Assembly: GCF_000955805.1 (NCBI RefSeq)
Contig: NZ_JYOA01000005.1
Span: forward strand, 164,333-228,332
Length of the DNA stretch: 64,000 bases
Reading direction: 5' to 3'
Origin: Pseudomonas sp. 21
GTDB lineage: Bacteria; Pseudomonadota; Gammaproteobacteria; Pseudomonadales; Pseudomonadaceae
The translations under genes and the position numbers were made by a program. The notes beneath the pieces were generated by a model. That model was given only the letters and a program-made list of their open reading frames with translations. It made no database searches and was not told the origin of the DNA. Shown one piece after another: positions 37,562 through 46,878 of the stretch. Every line of letters begins with the position of its first letter. Position 1 is the first letter of the stretch.

Positions 37562-38443
37562 ATGAGTCAATCACCTCGCCCCCGCAGCGTGACCAGTCGG
37601 CTGGCTGCCCTTGCCCAGCGCCTGGGCATTGGCAGTGCCGATGGGCGTAACGTCGCCGAGCGCAGCCGGAGCCTGTCCCTGCCCTTCGAACCCTTGCCCA
37701 ACTGGCCTGCCGGCCTTGGCTGGCAGTCCGGCGCACCGCTGTACCGGCTGATCGACCTGCCTCGCGGCGCACTGTCCGGCCCCGTGCAGGAAGACAAGGC
37801 GCGCATTCATAGCGTTCTCAAGCGCCTGGTGACCAGCCACCGCGAAGAGCATCCCGCTGTCGACATTCGGAGCATCGATGGCCTCTGCTGCCGCAGCCTG
37901 CTTGACAGCCCCCTGGCAGGGCTTGAAGAACTCTCCAACTGCGAGCAGTGCCGCAAGGTGCGGATCATCAGCTACAACGACTTCACCAAGGTGCTCGGCG
38001 TAGCCCTGCCCGGTTTCGAGCGCAAGGCGCCACTGCTGTTACGCAGTGCGGGCTGGCACGGCGCGCGGCTGTTCTGGGATGACGACAATCATCCCTGCGA
38101 ACTGGCCAATGCGGTGGTCTATGCCCGCCGCCGGGGGCTGGAGATCATCCTGCCGGCGAGCATTCAGCGCTTCGAGCTGCAAGCCTCTGCACTGGATGAG
38201 CTGGAGCGCGACTTCCACATGCTGGCCATGCCGGCCAAGGCCTGGAGCGACGCGTCCTTCATGGAACTGCTGCTGGAGACCGGCATGCCCTATGCCCGCT
38301 TCGGCCTGTTCAACTCCGAAACCCCGGAGAGTCTGCTGCTGCCTCGGGACCATCCGCAGTCCGACGCCTTCGGCCACGGGCTGCGGGAGGCCGGTGCGCC
38401 AGACGTGATCGCCTATCTGCGCCACGCCGGAAAGACTGCCTGA
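37562..38443 (+). CDS. Conserved hypothetical protein
   Basis: This 293-residue protein is not one I can name. It has no signal peptide or membrane helix. The middle contains clustered cysteines (GLCCRSL and NCEQCRKVRI) that could bind a metal, then mixed alpha/beta sequence (APLLLRSAGWHGARLFWDDD, LEIILPASIQRFELQ). The start ATG follows CGTCGTCC with no clear Shine-Dalgarno. Normal local codon use and position after pyrD suggest an ordinary chromosomal gene. Confidence 0.72.
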   Translation: MSQSPRPRSVTSRLAALAQRLGIGSADGRNVAERSRSLSLPFEPLPNWPAGLGWQSGAPLYRLIDLPRGALSGPVQEDKARIHSVLKRLVTSHREEHPAVDIRSIDGLCCRSLLDSPLAGLEELSNCEQCRKVRIISYNDFTKVLGVALPGFERKAPLLLRSAGWHGARLFWDDDNHPCELANAVVYARRRGLEIILPASIQRFELQASALDELERDFHMLAMPAKAWSDASFMELLLETGMPYARFGLFNSETPESLLLPRDHPQSDAFGHGLREAGAPDVIAYLRHAGKTA

Positions 38444-38452
38444 CCCGCGCAA

Positions 38453-38866
38453 TCACCTCTCAGGCACATTCTCGCCGAATTGGCGTTCTTCCTCGTCCAG
38501 GCTCTCCAGCACCTCATGGTGCCGGGCTTGCCACTCTTCCAGGCTGAGCCCCAGGGTCGCCAGCAGTTGCGGATTGCTCCTCACCAGGTAGACCGCCGCG
38601 CGCTGGGCGGAATCCTCCACCTTCCAGTTCACCTCTTCCGAATCGATCGGCCCCTCATAGGTGATCCAGCGGGCGAAGTCCGGATACACGCTGCAAACCT
38701 TCTGGAAATCAAAGTCACGCATGCGCTGGTTGCCGTACTCGATGTTCTCGACATCCTTGGCCTTCATGCCGACCGTCTCGGCGAAAGCGCGGCGTGATAG
38801 CCCCGTCAACGAGCGAAGCGCCCGTAGTCTTTCTCCCGCAGTGAACAGGAAACGTTTCTTCATCAT
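38453..38866 (-). CDS. XRE-like helix-turn-helix regulator
   Basis: The 137-residue protein has an N-terminal HTH (RLRALRSLTGLSRRAFAETVGMKAKDVENIEYGN, residues about 13-46) and an acidic C-terminal part. It is divergent from a small DNA-binding-like gene at 38987, with 120 nt between; this repressor/excisionase-like arrangement recalls phage immunity regions, but no phage genes follow. Two start codons in tandem (38866, 38863) are equally possible. Confidence 0.82.
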   Translation of the reverse strand: MMKKRFLFTAGERLRALRSLTGLSRRAFAETVGMKAKDVENIEYGNQRMRDFDFQKVCSVYPDFARWITYEGPIDSEEVNWKVEDSAQRAAVYLVRSNPQLLATLGLSLEEWQARHHEVLESLDEEERQFGENVPER

Positions 38867-38986
38867 GCGTCATCCATCTCCGAGACTGCCAAAGCCCGGA
38901 AAAACACCCTAACAATTAGGATAAATTCACAGCCCAGACCGCCGCAGAGGCCGTGGATCAAAGGACGGGATGGTGCGGGACACAGC

Positions 38987-39199
38987 ATGAACGAGGAAAG
39001 CGGATTCAGCCCTGACCTGCTCGCAGGTGGCTATTACGTGACGCCCCAGCGCTTTGCGCAGCTGGTCGGTCTGAACGATCGTCCCGCCATTGTGCAAGGC
39101 TGGATCGATCAGGGAGTGATACCGACGTGTCGTCAGGGCAGCCAGGTCCTTGTCGACCTGGGCGCCCTGCTCCTGCTGACGCAGCCGGATCAGTCCTGA
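38987..39199 (+). CDS. Small excisionase-like DNA-binding protein
   Basis: A 70-residue protein; GYYVTPQRFAQLVGLNDRP, VQGWIDQGVIPTCRQGSQVL and LGAL follow the winged-helix pattern of Xis/MerR-type DNA-binding proteins, where a helix selects the site and a basic wing follows. No integrase is nearby. It overlaps by 10 nt the convergent gene ending at 39190. Family assignment is by pattern only. Confidence 0.62.
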   Translation: MNEESGFSPDLLAGGYYVTPQRFAQLVGLNDRPAIVQGWIDQGVIPTCRQGSQVLVDLGALLLLTQPDQS

Positions 39200-39720
39200 T
39201 CCGCTTCCTGGGCGGCCTGCAGCGCCGGTACGGCGGGAATGCCGATATCCACGCAGAGTGCCAGGACGCGTTCCAGGTCATTGCGATAGACCAGCACGCA
39301 CTGCAGTTCGGTATCCAGCGGCTCGCTGAAGTCCACCAGCACGTAGCCGCCCTTTTCCGGGTACAGCGCACCGAGCTGGGTCTGGATACGGTTCAGCGCG
39401 GCCATCGGCTCGGCCTTGCGCAGCTGCTTTGCCTGCAGCACGAAGCTCACGCTCGGGTCGAAGGAGGCGCGGATCTCGCTGAACAGTTCTTCGTAGCTGT
39501 CCCCCATGAACAGCACGATTTCCGGCAGGCTGCCCACCACCACCCACTCACCCAGCGGGATAGGGAAGTCCTCGTCGTAGTTGATGTCCGGATTGGCGGC
39601 GAGGAAGGCGGTCGGATCGGCGTAGGCCTGCGAAGCCTCGTCGGCGACCTGCTGGATCTCATCTTCCCCCAGGCAGCCTGAGCTGATCAGCGTGAGGAGT
39701 TCGACGAGTTGCGCTTTCAT
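39190..39720 (-). CDS. Hypothetical acidic cytoplasmic protein
   Basis: The 176-residue protein is strongly acidic, without signal or membrane segments. Features: a helical N-terminus (MKAQLVELLTLISSGCLG), GEWVVVGSLPEIVLFMGDSYEE, and alternating strands (YVLVDFSEPLDTELQCVLVY). I do not recognise the family. ATG 39720 was chosen because the upstream frame (to 39921) is antisense to the lipoprotein promoter. AGGA is 7 nt upstream. Confidence 0.7.
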   Translation of the reverse strand: MKAQLVELLTLISSGCLGEDEIQQVADEASQAYADPTAFLAANPDINYDEDFPIPLGEWVVVGSLPEIVLFMGDSYEELFSEIRASFDPSVSFVLQAKQLRKAEPMAALNRIQTQLGALYPEKGGYVLVDFSEPLDTELQCVLVYRNDLERVLALCVDIGIPAVPALQAAQEADQD

Positions 39721-39919
39721 GGGGAGGTCCTGAATAGGGATAGACAGCCGGAAAGGATATCCGTATTCGCCGTAAAACGCCGCAGCTGGGAACTTTCTGT
39801 AAGACAAAGGCGTCCGAAGTCGCCAGAAACGATACCCACTATTGAACGGGATGATTTCTGCTCGCATCGAGCGGTTGATAGCCTGACAACCATCCCGAAC
39901 CAGCCTGCGTGTGAAAACC

Positions 39920-40135
39920 ATGAACCGTGCCCTCGCCCTTCTCTCCCTGACCCTGCCTTTATGGCTGGTGGGCTGCGCCAGCCAGCCTGCGCCGCAGCAC
40001 GAGCCTTACAGCGATGAGCAAGTGAAGTCCTTCGCGCTGAAGATGCTGGGTGCCAGCACCATGTCCGATGAGTTGTACGCCAAGTACCGCCGGGCGCTGA
40101 CCGAGCCACGTGAGGATGGGCGGAGCGGGAGCTGA
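39920..40135 (+). CDS. Small lipoprotein
   Basis: A 71-residue protein with a lipoprotein signal peptide ending LVGCAS (lipobox Cys at residue 19), followed by about 50 residues (EPYSDEQVKSFALKMLGAS) of helical, soluble sequence. GTG 39911 is an alternative start three codons upstream; neither has a good Shine-Dalgarno. Expected location is the outer membrane, inner leaflet. Confidence 0.7.
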   Translation: MNRALALLSLTLPLWLVGCASQPAPQHEPYSDEQVKSFALKMLGASTMSDELYAKYRRALTEPREDGRSGS

Positions 40136-40439
40136 TTTCACGTCGCTCCTGTTTCTGATTGCCTCCGCGAGACGCTCCTGCAGTCCAGCCCTGTCGGCCT
40201 TGCTTTCTGCTCTTCTGATCGGGAGTCTCTGCGCCGCCTCGGCGTGCGCGCAGGGCCAGTCGTCCTCCCCTTCGGGTGGCCTGCTTTGCCAAGCCCCACA
40301 ACGTAGGCAAAGGCCTCGCCACTCCGTCCGCATTCTGCTTCGCGAAAAGCCCTCTCAGTCACTCAGACCTCTGAACAGGGCTCTTCGACACGCCTGGAGG
40401 TTTTTCTGGAAGCCATTCGTAGCCGTAGCCCTATGAACT

Positions 40440-40511
40440 GTTCGCGAGCAAGCTCGCTCCTACAATCCAGTTGAGCAGCGCTCTTGGCAGGAGCGAGCTT
40501 GCTCGCGAACA
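40440..40511. repeat. REP pair, family A (inverted)
   Basis: TTCGCGAGCAAGCTCGCTCC and, 35 bp on, its inverted partner. The order of the two halves is opposite to that in the copies at 1774 and 2785. Confidence 0.85.
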
Positions 40512-40549
40512 CGCCCCGTCTCCGTGCTGGATGGCCTGTCAATCACGGT

Positions 40550-40577
40550 AAAAAAAAGCCCCGCACTGGGCGGGGCT
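40550..40577 (-). terminator. Terminator of gdhB
   Basis: On the minus strand, AGCCCCGC and its complement with a short loop are followed by an 8-nt U-run, 33 nt after the gdhB stop. Confidence 0.9.
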
Positions 40578-40609
40578 GGAGCATCAAAAGGGTTTAAAGG
40601 CGTGGAGCA

Positions 40610-43600
40610 TCAGACCGGGCAGGAGCCCTGCTGGTTGCTCTGCGCCAGGTCGAGCAGCTCGCGGTTGGCCACGGCGTACATGGCGTAGTCGGTGCTCGTG
40701 GAGGCACGCAGCTCAACCAGCATGGCGCGCCAGCGGGCCACCATCGGGGCGTGCTGGTCCAGCCAGAGCGCCACGCGCGCGTCGATCTCCGCCGGGCCGT
40801 CCTGCATCTGCAGCACGGAGACGGTGATCGCCCGCTGCTGCCAGTCCAGGTCGTCGCGGAAGGCTTCGCGGGCCAGCGCCTGCCAGTTGTTCTCCACCGG
40901 CAGGGAGCTGATCTGCTGCAGGTACCAGGTCAATTCCAGCTCGCTGCCCAGGGCGAAGTAGGCGCGCGCCACGTCGGCCGGGTCGCGGCCGGTAACGTCC
41001 GCCGCTTCGATGATCGGCAGCAGGGTATAGAGGTGACTGGTACCGGCGACCATGCGCGCCAGCAGCTCCGGCACGCCAGCGTCGACGTAAGCCTGGTAGC
41101 GTGCCTGCCACAGCTCGCGCGTCGGGCCTTCCAGCAGTTCGTTGAGTTTCAGGCCCAGCGCAGCGATGCGCGGACCGAAGTGCCCGACGTCACGGGCAGC
41201 ATCCTGCTCATTGCGACGGCTGCGCAGGAACCAGCGGGTAGCACGACGCCCCAGGCGCATCAGTTCGTCCATCAGGGTCAGTTGCACTTCCGCCGGCACC
41301 TGGTAGTCCAGCGCCTCGATCTGGCGGAACCAGTGCGGCAGATGGAAGACATCACGCACGATCACGTAGGCACCCGCCACATTCGCCGGCGTCATGCCAG
41401 TGGACTCCTTCAGGCGCTGCACGAAGGTGATGCCCATGTGGTTGATCAGGTCGTTGGCGATCTGCGTGCTGACGATCTCGCGCTTGAGGCGGTGCTTGCG
41501 CATGGCCGGGCCGAAGGTGTCGACCAGGGTCTGCGGGAAGGCCGTCTCCATGTCGCGGGTCAGGTAGTCGTCGTCCGGCACCTGCGAGCCCAGCAGCTGT
41601 TCCTTCAGATCGATCTTGCTGTAGGAAATCAACACAGCCAGTTCGGCGCGGGTCAGGCCCTGTCCGGCGGCGATGCGCTCGGCGAGGCCTTCGTCAGTGG
41701 GCAGGAACTCCAGCGCGCGGTCCAGCTTGCCGCGGCCTTCCAGGTCGCTCATCAGGCGCTTGTACTCGGCGATGCGTTCACGGGCGCGACGCTCGGCCAG
41801 GGACAGCGCCTGGGTCTGCTTGTAGTTGTTGCCCAGCACCAGGTCGGAGACCTGGTCGGTCATTTCCGCCAGCAGCTTGTTGCGCTGCTTGCTGGTCATG
41901 TCGCCGGCAGTCACCACCTCGTTGAGCAGGATCTTAATGTTCACCTCGTGGTCGGAGCAGTCCACACCACCGGCGTTGTCGATGAAGTCGGTGTTGCACG
42001 CGCCGCCGTTGAGGCCGAACTCGACCCGCGCCAACTGCGTCATGCCGAGGTTGCCGCCCTCGCCCACCACTTTCACCCGCAGATCGCGGCCGTCCACGCG
42101 CAGGCCGTCGTTGGCCTTGTCGCCGACGTCCGCATGGGTTTCATCGCTGGACTTCACATAGGTGCCGATACCGCCGTTCCACAGCAGGTCCACGGGCGCC
42201 TTGAGCAGCGCGTGGATCAGCTCGGTCGGGGTCAGGCGCTCGGCGTCGATGTCGATGTCGAAGCGTGCTCGCACTTCCGGGGTCAGGGTGATGCTCTTCG
42301 CGCTGCGCAGGAAGATGCCGCCGCCGGCGGAGATCAGCGAGGCATCGTAGTCAGCCCAGCTGGAACGCGGCAGGTTGAACAGCCGCTGGCGCTCGGCGAA
42401 GCTCGCCGCCGCATCCGGGTTGGGGTCGAGGAAAATGTGCAGGTGGTTGAAGGCCGCGACCATCTGCAGCTTGTCCGACATCAGCAAGCCGTTGCCGAAC
42501 ACGTCGCCGGCCATGTCGCCGATACCGATGACGGTCACGTTGTCCTTCTGCACGTCGATGCCGCGCTCGCGGAAGTGACGCTGCACCGAGACCCAGCCGC
42601 CGCGAGCGGTGATGCCCATGCCCTTGTGGTCGTAGCCGGCGGAGCCGCCGGAGGCGAAGGCGTCGCCGAGCCAGAAGTTGTAGTCGGCGGAGATGCCGTT
42701 GGCGATGTCGGAGAAGGTCGCGGTGCCCTTGTCCGCCGCCACCACCAGGTAGGGATCATCCAGGTCGTGGCGCACCACGTTGGCCGGCGGCACGATCTGG
42801 CCTTCCTTGATGTTGTCGGTGATGTCCAGCAGCCCGGAGATGAAAATGCGGTAGCAGGCGATGGCCTCGGCCTGGATTTCATCGCGGCTGCCGCCGACCG
42901 GCAGGCGGCGCGGGATGAAGCCGCCCTTGGCGCCGGTCGGTACGATCACCGCATTCTTCACCTGCTGCGCCTTCACCAGGCCCAGCACTTCGGTGCGGAA
43001 ATCTTCCTCGCGGTCAGACCAGCGCAAGCCGCCACGGGCCACATCGCCGAAGCGCAGGTGCACGCCTTCCACGCGCGGGCAGTAGACGAAGATTTCGAAC
43101 TTCGGCGTCGGCCGCGGGATTTCCGGGATGGCCTTGGGGTTGAACTTGAAGCTGAAGTAGCTCTTGTTCTGCCCGGTGGCGTCCGGCTGGTAGAAGTTGG
43201 TGCGCAGGGTCGCCTTGATCAGGTCGAGGTAGCGCCGCAGGATGCGGTCCTCGTTGAGCACCTGGACGTTGTCCAGGGCCGCGAGAATCGCCTGCTCCAG
43301 CTTCTGCTGCTTGTCTTCCAGGTCCTCGGCGGTGAGTTTGCGGGCCAGGTAGAAGCGGGTCTTGAACAGCCTCACCAGTTCGCGGGCGATGTCCACATGG
43401 GCGTTCAGCGCGCTGGCGATGTAGCCCAGGTCAAAGCCCAGGCGGATCTGCTTGAGGTAGCGGGCGTAGGCGCGCAGCAGCGCCACGTCGCGCCACGGCA
43501 GGCCGGCGGTCAGCACCAGGCGGTTGAAGGCGTCGTTCTCGGCATCGCCGTTGACGATGTGGACGAAGGCGTCCTGCAGGGTCTCGTTGAGCTCCTGGAT

Positions 43601-45478
43601 GTTGACGTCCAGGCCTTCGGCGTAGGTGAACGCGAAGTCATGAATCCAGTACTCGCGGCCGTTGGTGTGGCGCAGGCGGTAGGGGAACTCGCCGAGCACG
43701 CGCAGGCCGAGGTTCTCCAGGATCGGCAAGACATCCGACAGCGCCAGAGGCGTATCGGCGTGATACAGCTTGCAGTGCAGCTGCTGTTCACCCTGGGCCA
43801 GCGGCTGGTAGAAGCTCATCACCAGCGGGCGGTTGTCGCCCAGGCTGGACAGGTGCTGCAGGTCCACCACGGCAAAGTGCGGGGCAAAGCGCTCGCGGTA
43901 GCCGGCCGGGAAGCCTTTGGGGAAGTCTTCCAGCAGGTTGTTGCCCTGCCCTTCGCCGAAGTTCTCCAGCACCAGCGCGGCGTAGTCGTCCTGCCAGGAG
44001 CGGCAGGCCTGGATGGCTTCCTGCTCCAGCTGGGCGGCGTCCACGTCGATGCGGTTCTTCGGGTCGACGCGCAGGATGAACTGCACGCGGGCCAGGGTGG
44101 ATTCGGAGAAGAAGGTCCAGAACTCGCAATCGCTGGCCTTCAGGCGCTCCATCAGCACCTGCTGGATTTTCATCCGCGTTTCGGTGGAATAGATGTCGCG
44201 CGGCACGTAGGCCAGGCAGTAGGCGAAGCGGCCGTAAGGGTCCTTGCGCAGGAACAGGCGAATCTTGTTGCGTTCCTGGATCTGCACGATGGACATGGCG
44301 GTGTTGTACAGCTCGTCCACCGGGGTCTGGAACAGGTCGTCGCGCGGCAGCACCTCGAGGATCTGTGCCAGCTCCTTGCCCAGGTGCGCCTTGCTGTCGA
44401 AACCGGAGTTCTTCAGGACGGCGGCAACCTTGCCGCGGATGAACGGGATGTCGAACACGCTCTCGGCATAGACCGCCGAGGTGTACAGGCCGAGGAAGCG
44501 GAACTCGCGGACGACCTTGCCCTTGGCGTCGATCTCGCGGATCGATACGTAGTCCGGGTAGGCCGGGCGGTGTACGCGGCTGGGTTGCGAGGCCTTGGCG
44601 AAGGACAGCAGCACCGGCTCGCGCAGGTAGGCCACCGCGTAGTCCTCGATGTGCAGGTCTTCCTTGTTCAGGCCGGCGCGCAGCAGCTTGGTCAGGCCGA
44701 GGAAAGCCTTGTCGTCGTATACCAGGTGGCCGCCATCGGCCTCCTCCTGCACGGTGAACTCTTCATAGCCGAGGAAGGTGAAGTGGTTGTCCAGCAGCCA
44801 TTCGAGGAAGGCGCGCACTTCGGCGGTCTCTTCCGCGCGAGCCTTGGCCTTGGACTTGCCCAGCCAGGCCAGCAGTTCCTCGGCCTTGCTGCGCATGGCC
44901 GGGAAGTCGGCGACCGCCAGGCGGACTTCGCCGAGCACTTCCAGCAGGGCCTTCTCCAGGGTGCGCAGTTCGCCGGTCTGGGAGACGCGGTCGATCTCCA
45001 GGTACATCAGCGATTCCTGGTGCACGTCCTTGCCGGTGCTGTTCTTCGGCAGGATTTCCAGCAGCTCGCCCTTGGCATTGCGGCGCACGCTGAGCACATT
45101 GGTCTGCAGGGTGTGGATGCTGTAGCCGCGGCGGTTCAGCTCCATGCGCACCGAGTCGACCAGGAACGGCTGGTCCGGGTGCAGCACCTGCACGGCGGTG
45201 TGAGTGGATTGCCAACCGTGCTTTTCGTAATCGGGGTTGTATACCGCCACTTCAGGCTGGGCGGGGTCGAAGCGTTCCAACAGGCGCCAGGAAGACAAGG
45301 TGCAGCCGACCAGGTCGGACAACCTGCGCTGGGTCAATTCGTCGAGGGAGATGAAACCGAAGAACTGCTCGGCGAACAGGGCCACTTGTGGCAGACCCTT
45401 GTCGTCGACGTGCTGCGCCAGGGCCGCTTTCAGTTGTTGCTGGAAGTCGGCTTTGCTGGCTGCGGTGAAGAACGCCAT
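40610..45478 (-). CDS. gdhB: NAD-specific glutamate dehydrogenase, 180-kDa class
   Basis: Catabolic oxidation of glutamate to 2-oxoglutarate and ammonia with NAD+. In P. aeruginosa this enzyme is arginine-inducible and allosterically regulated. The 1622-residue product has a long N-terminal regulatory region with ACT-like parts (FLVDSVRMELNRRGYSIHTL), the catalytic core with VRLHLRFGDVARGGLRWSDR-type sequence and the Lys-bearing PTGAKGGFIPRR, and a C-terminal helical extension. ATG 45478 has GGAG 7 nt upstream; the 16 residues encoded before it (to 45526) are not conserved-looking. It is full length and shows no frameshift. Confidence 0.96.
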   Translation of the reverse strand: MAFFTAASKADFQQQLKAALAQHVDDKGLPQVALFAEQFFGFISLDELTQRRLSDLVGCTLSSWRLLERFDPAQPEVAVYNPDYEKHGWQSTHTAVQVLHPDQPFLVDSVRMELNRRGYSIHTLQTNVLSVRRNAKGELLEILPKNSTGKDVHQESLMYLEIDRVSQTGELRTLEKALLEVLGEVRLAVADFPAMRSKAEELLAWLGKSKAKARAEETAEVRAFLEWLLDNHFTFLGYEEFTVQEEADGGHLVYDDKAFLGLTKLLRAGLNKEDLHIEDYAVAYLREPVLLSFAKASQPSRVHRPAYPDYVSIREIDAKGKVVREFRFLGLYTSAVYAESVFDIPFIRGKVAAVLKNSGFDSKAHLGKELAQILEVLPRDDLFQTPVDELYNTAMSIVQIQERNKIRLFLRKDPYGRFAYCLAYVPRDIYSTETRMKIQQVLMERLKASDCEFWTFFSESTLARVQFILRVDPKNRIDVDAAQLEQEAIQACRSWQDDYAALVLENFGEGQGNNLLEDFPKGFPAGYRERFAPHFAVVDLQHLSSLGDNRPLVMSFYQPLAQGEQQLHCKLYHADTPLALSDVLPILENLGLRVLGEFPYRLRHTNGREYWIHDFAFTYAEGLDVNIQELNETLQDAFVHIVNGDAENDAFNRLVLTAGLPWRDVALLRAYARYLKQIRLGFDLGYIASALNAHVDIARELVRLFKTRFYLARKLTAEDLEDKQQKLEQAILAALDNVQVLNEDRILRRYLDLIKATLRTNFYQPDATGQNKSYFSFKFNPKAIPEIPRPTPKFEIFVYCPRVEGVHLRFGDVARGGLRWSDREEDFRTEVLGLVKAQQVKNAVIVPTGAKGGFIPRRLPVGGSRDEIQAEAIACYRIFISGLLDITDNIKEGQIVPPANVVRHDLDDPYLVVAADKGTATFSDIANGISADYNFWLGDAFASGGSAGYDHKGMGITARGGWVSVQRHFRERGIDVQKDNVTVIGIGDMAGDVFGNGLLMSDKLQMVAAFNHLHIFLDPNPDAAASFAERQRLFNLPRSSWADYDASLISAGGGIFLRSAKSITLTPEVRARFDIDIDAERLTPTELIHALLKAPVDLLWNGGIGTYVKSSDETHADVGDKANDGLRVDGRDLRVKVVGEGGNLGMTQLARVEFGLNGGACNTDFIDNAGGVDCSDHEVNIKILLNEVVTAGDMTSKQRNKLLAEMTDQVSDLVLGNNYKQTQALSLAERRARERIAEYKRLMSDLEGRGKLDRALEFLPTDEGLAERIAAGQGLTRAELAVLISYSKIDLKEQLLGSQVPDDDYLTRDMETAFPQTLVDTFGPAMRKHRLKREIVSTQIANDLINHMGITFVQRLKESTGMTPANVAGAYVIVRDVFHLPHWFRQIEALDYQVPAEVQLTLMDELMRLGRRATRWFLRSRRNEQDAARDVGHFGPRIAALGLKLNELLEGPTRELWQARYQAYVDAGVPELLARMVAGTSHLYTLLPIIEAADVTGRDPADVARAYFALGSELELTWYLQQISSLPVENNWQALAREAFRDDLDWQQRAITVSVLQMQDGPAEIDARVALWLDQHAPMVARWRAMLVELRASTSTDYAMYAVANRELLDLAQSNQQGSCPV

Positions 45479-46119
45479 GTTGTTACTCCGCTGGGCTCGA
45501 ATTATTGGATTGAGCGTAGAACGCATATCGTCTTGTGTCGGGCCACAGGTATAGTCGGGCAGTGTGACCCTCGATTGACAGCCTCGACCGGGCGGTCATC
45601 GATCCTGCCGAGCTTATCGGGAGTCGAGCGGCGGGCGCTTACGGAGCTGCGACATATTCGTTCAGCAAGGGTTCGCCACTCGCGCTGCCGCCTGACGCTC
45701 CTGCCGCTTCCGCACCCGAGAAGCCCCTGCCTTATTGCTCATCGAAATAAGTCGAGCCACTCAAGCCGCCGCAGACACCGGTGTGGCGCGCCATTCAACC
45801 CAAAGCATTGCCTCCTCGCCGCTCACTGCGGGAACACCAGTTCCCAACGGCTGCCTACGAAGTCGTCGGAATGGCCGACCTGAAACGCCACGGGGCAAAA
45901 ACCAAGCCACCCAAGACGTAGTTGCTTCGGATTTACATGTACGAAAGAACCTTTTGTCGGACAAGTTACCGCCTTCACGCTGTAGGGAAAATTCTTCGCA
46001 ACTACTTCCGCTTCTCTTAAAAGGGAGAATTCCTACCTTTAGAGTGGAGTGCCAATTTGCCAAGTCCTTCATACCAACGGGGAGTTGCTCAACCATCCAG
46101 GTGGAACTGGAGGGTTGCC
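45479..46119. other. Long non-coding region between gdhB and the XRE gene
   Basis: No gene is supported in 641 nt; the longest frame (45735-46319) has no family features and overlaps the XRE gene. The region carries divergent promoters for gdhB and the XRE regulator. Base composition drops toward AT at 45930-46080, with a TTACATGTA palindrome at about 45932-45940. Confidence 0.5.
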
Positions 46120-46566
46120 ATGTCAAAAGAAGAATCGAAACATCTTGCGGAGCGTGTGGGCCAGGCAATCGCTCGACACCGGGTTCGCTGCGAGTTGAAC
46201 CAGGAACAGGTGGCGGAAATGCTGGGCATCGGGAGCGAGGCCGTGTCACGCATCGAGCGCGGCGTGGTGATGCCCAACATAGGGCGGCTGGCGGAGCTGG
46301 CGAGCATCTTCGGCTGTGAAACGGCCGACCTGCTGACCGAATCCGGTGCGCGCGCGGAGGATCAGTCGCGCAAGCTCTACGATTTGCTGTCGCAGCTGAA
46401 CTCACGCGACCGCGAGTTCGTGATGGATGTGCTGGAGCGGCTGGTGATGCGCTTTTCGGCCGATGCCAAGGGAGCCGCTCTCGATCCACCTGGCAGGTCG
46501 GTCGGCGAAGACCCTCGTCCGCCCACGCCCATGAACCACCCCCGCATCAACTCGCCTCATTCGTGA
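46120..46566 (+). CDS. XRE-family transcriptional regulator
   Basis: The 148-residue protein has an N-terminal HTH_3 domain (residues about 10-68: RVRCELNQEQVAEMLGIGSE, AVSRIERGVVMPNIGRLAEL). A helical stretch (QSRKLYDLLSQLNSRDREFV) and a proline-rich tail follow. GGAGG is 6 nt before ATG 46120. The layout is that of a lambda-repressor-like protein without a peptidase domain. Nothing adjacent shows its target; the palindromes at 46879-47002 downstream are candidates. Confidence 0.85.
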   Translation: MSKEESKHLAERVGQAIARHRVRCELNQEQVAEMLGIGSEAVSRIERGVVMPNIGRLAELASIFGCETADLLTESGARAEDQSRKLYDLLSQLNSRDREFVMDVLERLVMRFSADAKGAALDPPGRSVGEDPRPPTPMNHPRINSPHS

Positions 46567-46602
46567 GGGCGAAGCGGCTCATGTTTACTGCCTGACGAGC
46601 GT

Positions 46603-46828
46603 CGGGCATGCCCCCTGCTGGTCGCGTTCTCCCGAGGTGGGAAAGTTGGCGAGGCTGGCGGGTTGCTCCACCCCGGGCGCGGCAGTGATCTCGCTGTCGT
46701 CGACCCGGGCCCTATTGCGCAGGCCTCGTGCCCCCCGCCAGACCCACTCTCCCGAGGTGGGGGAAAGTTGGTGGGCCCGGCAGGTTGCTCTTTTCCAGGG
46801 ACGGGGAGGATCTCGCACCATCGACCTG
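46603..46828. repeat. Two tandem imperfect ~105-bp direct repeats
   Basis: Copy 1 (46603-46708) and copy 2 (46724-46828) share TCTCCCGAGGTGG, AAAGTTGG, GGTTGCTC, GATCTCGC and TCGACC in the same order with a 120-bp period. They lie between convergent genes and do not match the REP families. Codon-like substitution patterns are not seen. Confidence 0.75.
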
Positions 46829-46878
46829 GTCATCTGGTTAGCAAGGCGCGCTCGGGCGCCGCTGAGCGGCTATTTAGA

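Larger units (their letters stand above)
40136..40609. other. Intergenic region upstream of the gdhB 3' end
   Basis: No gene is supported in 474 nt. 40136-40436 has open frames on both strands; the minus-strand frame 40138-40362 (GRSGEAFAYVVGLGKAGHPK) resembles short over-annotated proteins I recall from several pseudomonad genomes, so this may be a dispersed non-coding repeat. A REP pair and a terminator follow. Confidence 0.45.

Noticed and set aside
38453..39199. Toxin-antitoxin module
   Set aside because: The genes are divergent rather than overlapping in tandem, and neither product resembles a known toxin fold.
40138..40362. Small minus-strand gene of 74 codons
   Set aside because: No ribosome binding site and a composition that looks like a dispersed repeat rather than a folded protein; kept only as a note in the intergenic entry.
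40751..45883. Plus-strand open frame of 1710 codons
   Set aside because: Exactly antisense to gdhB; its existence reflects the strong third-position GC bias of gdhB rather than a second giant gene.
46628..46828. CRISPR array
   Set aside because: Only two copies, too long and too diverged, with no spacer-like regular structure and no cas genes.
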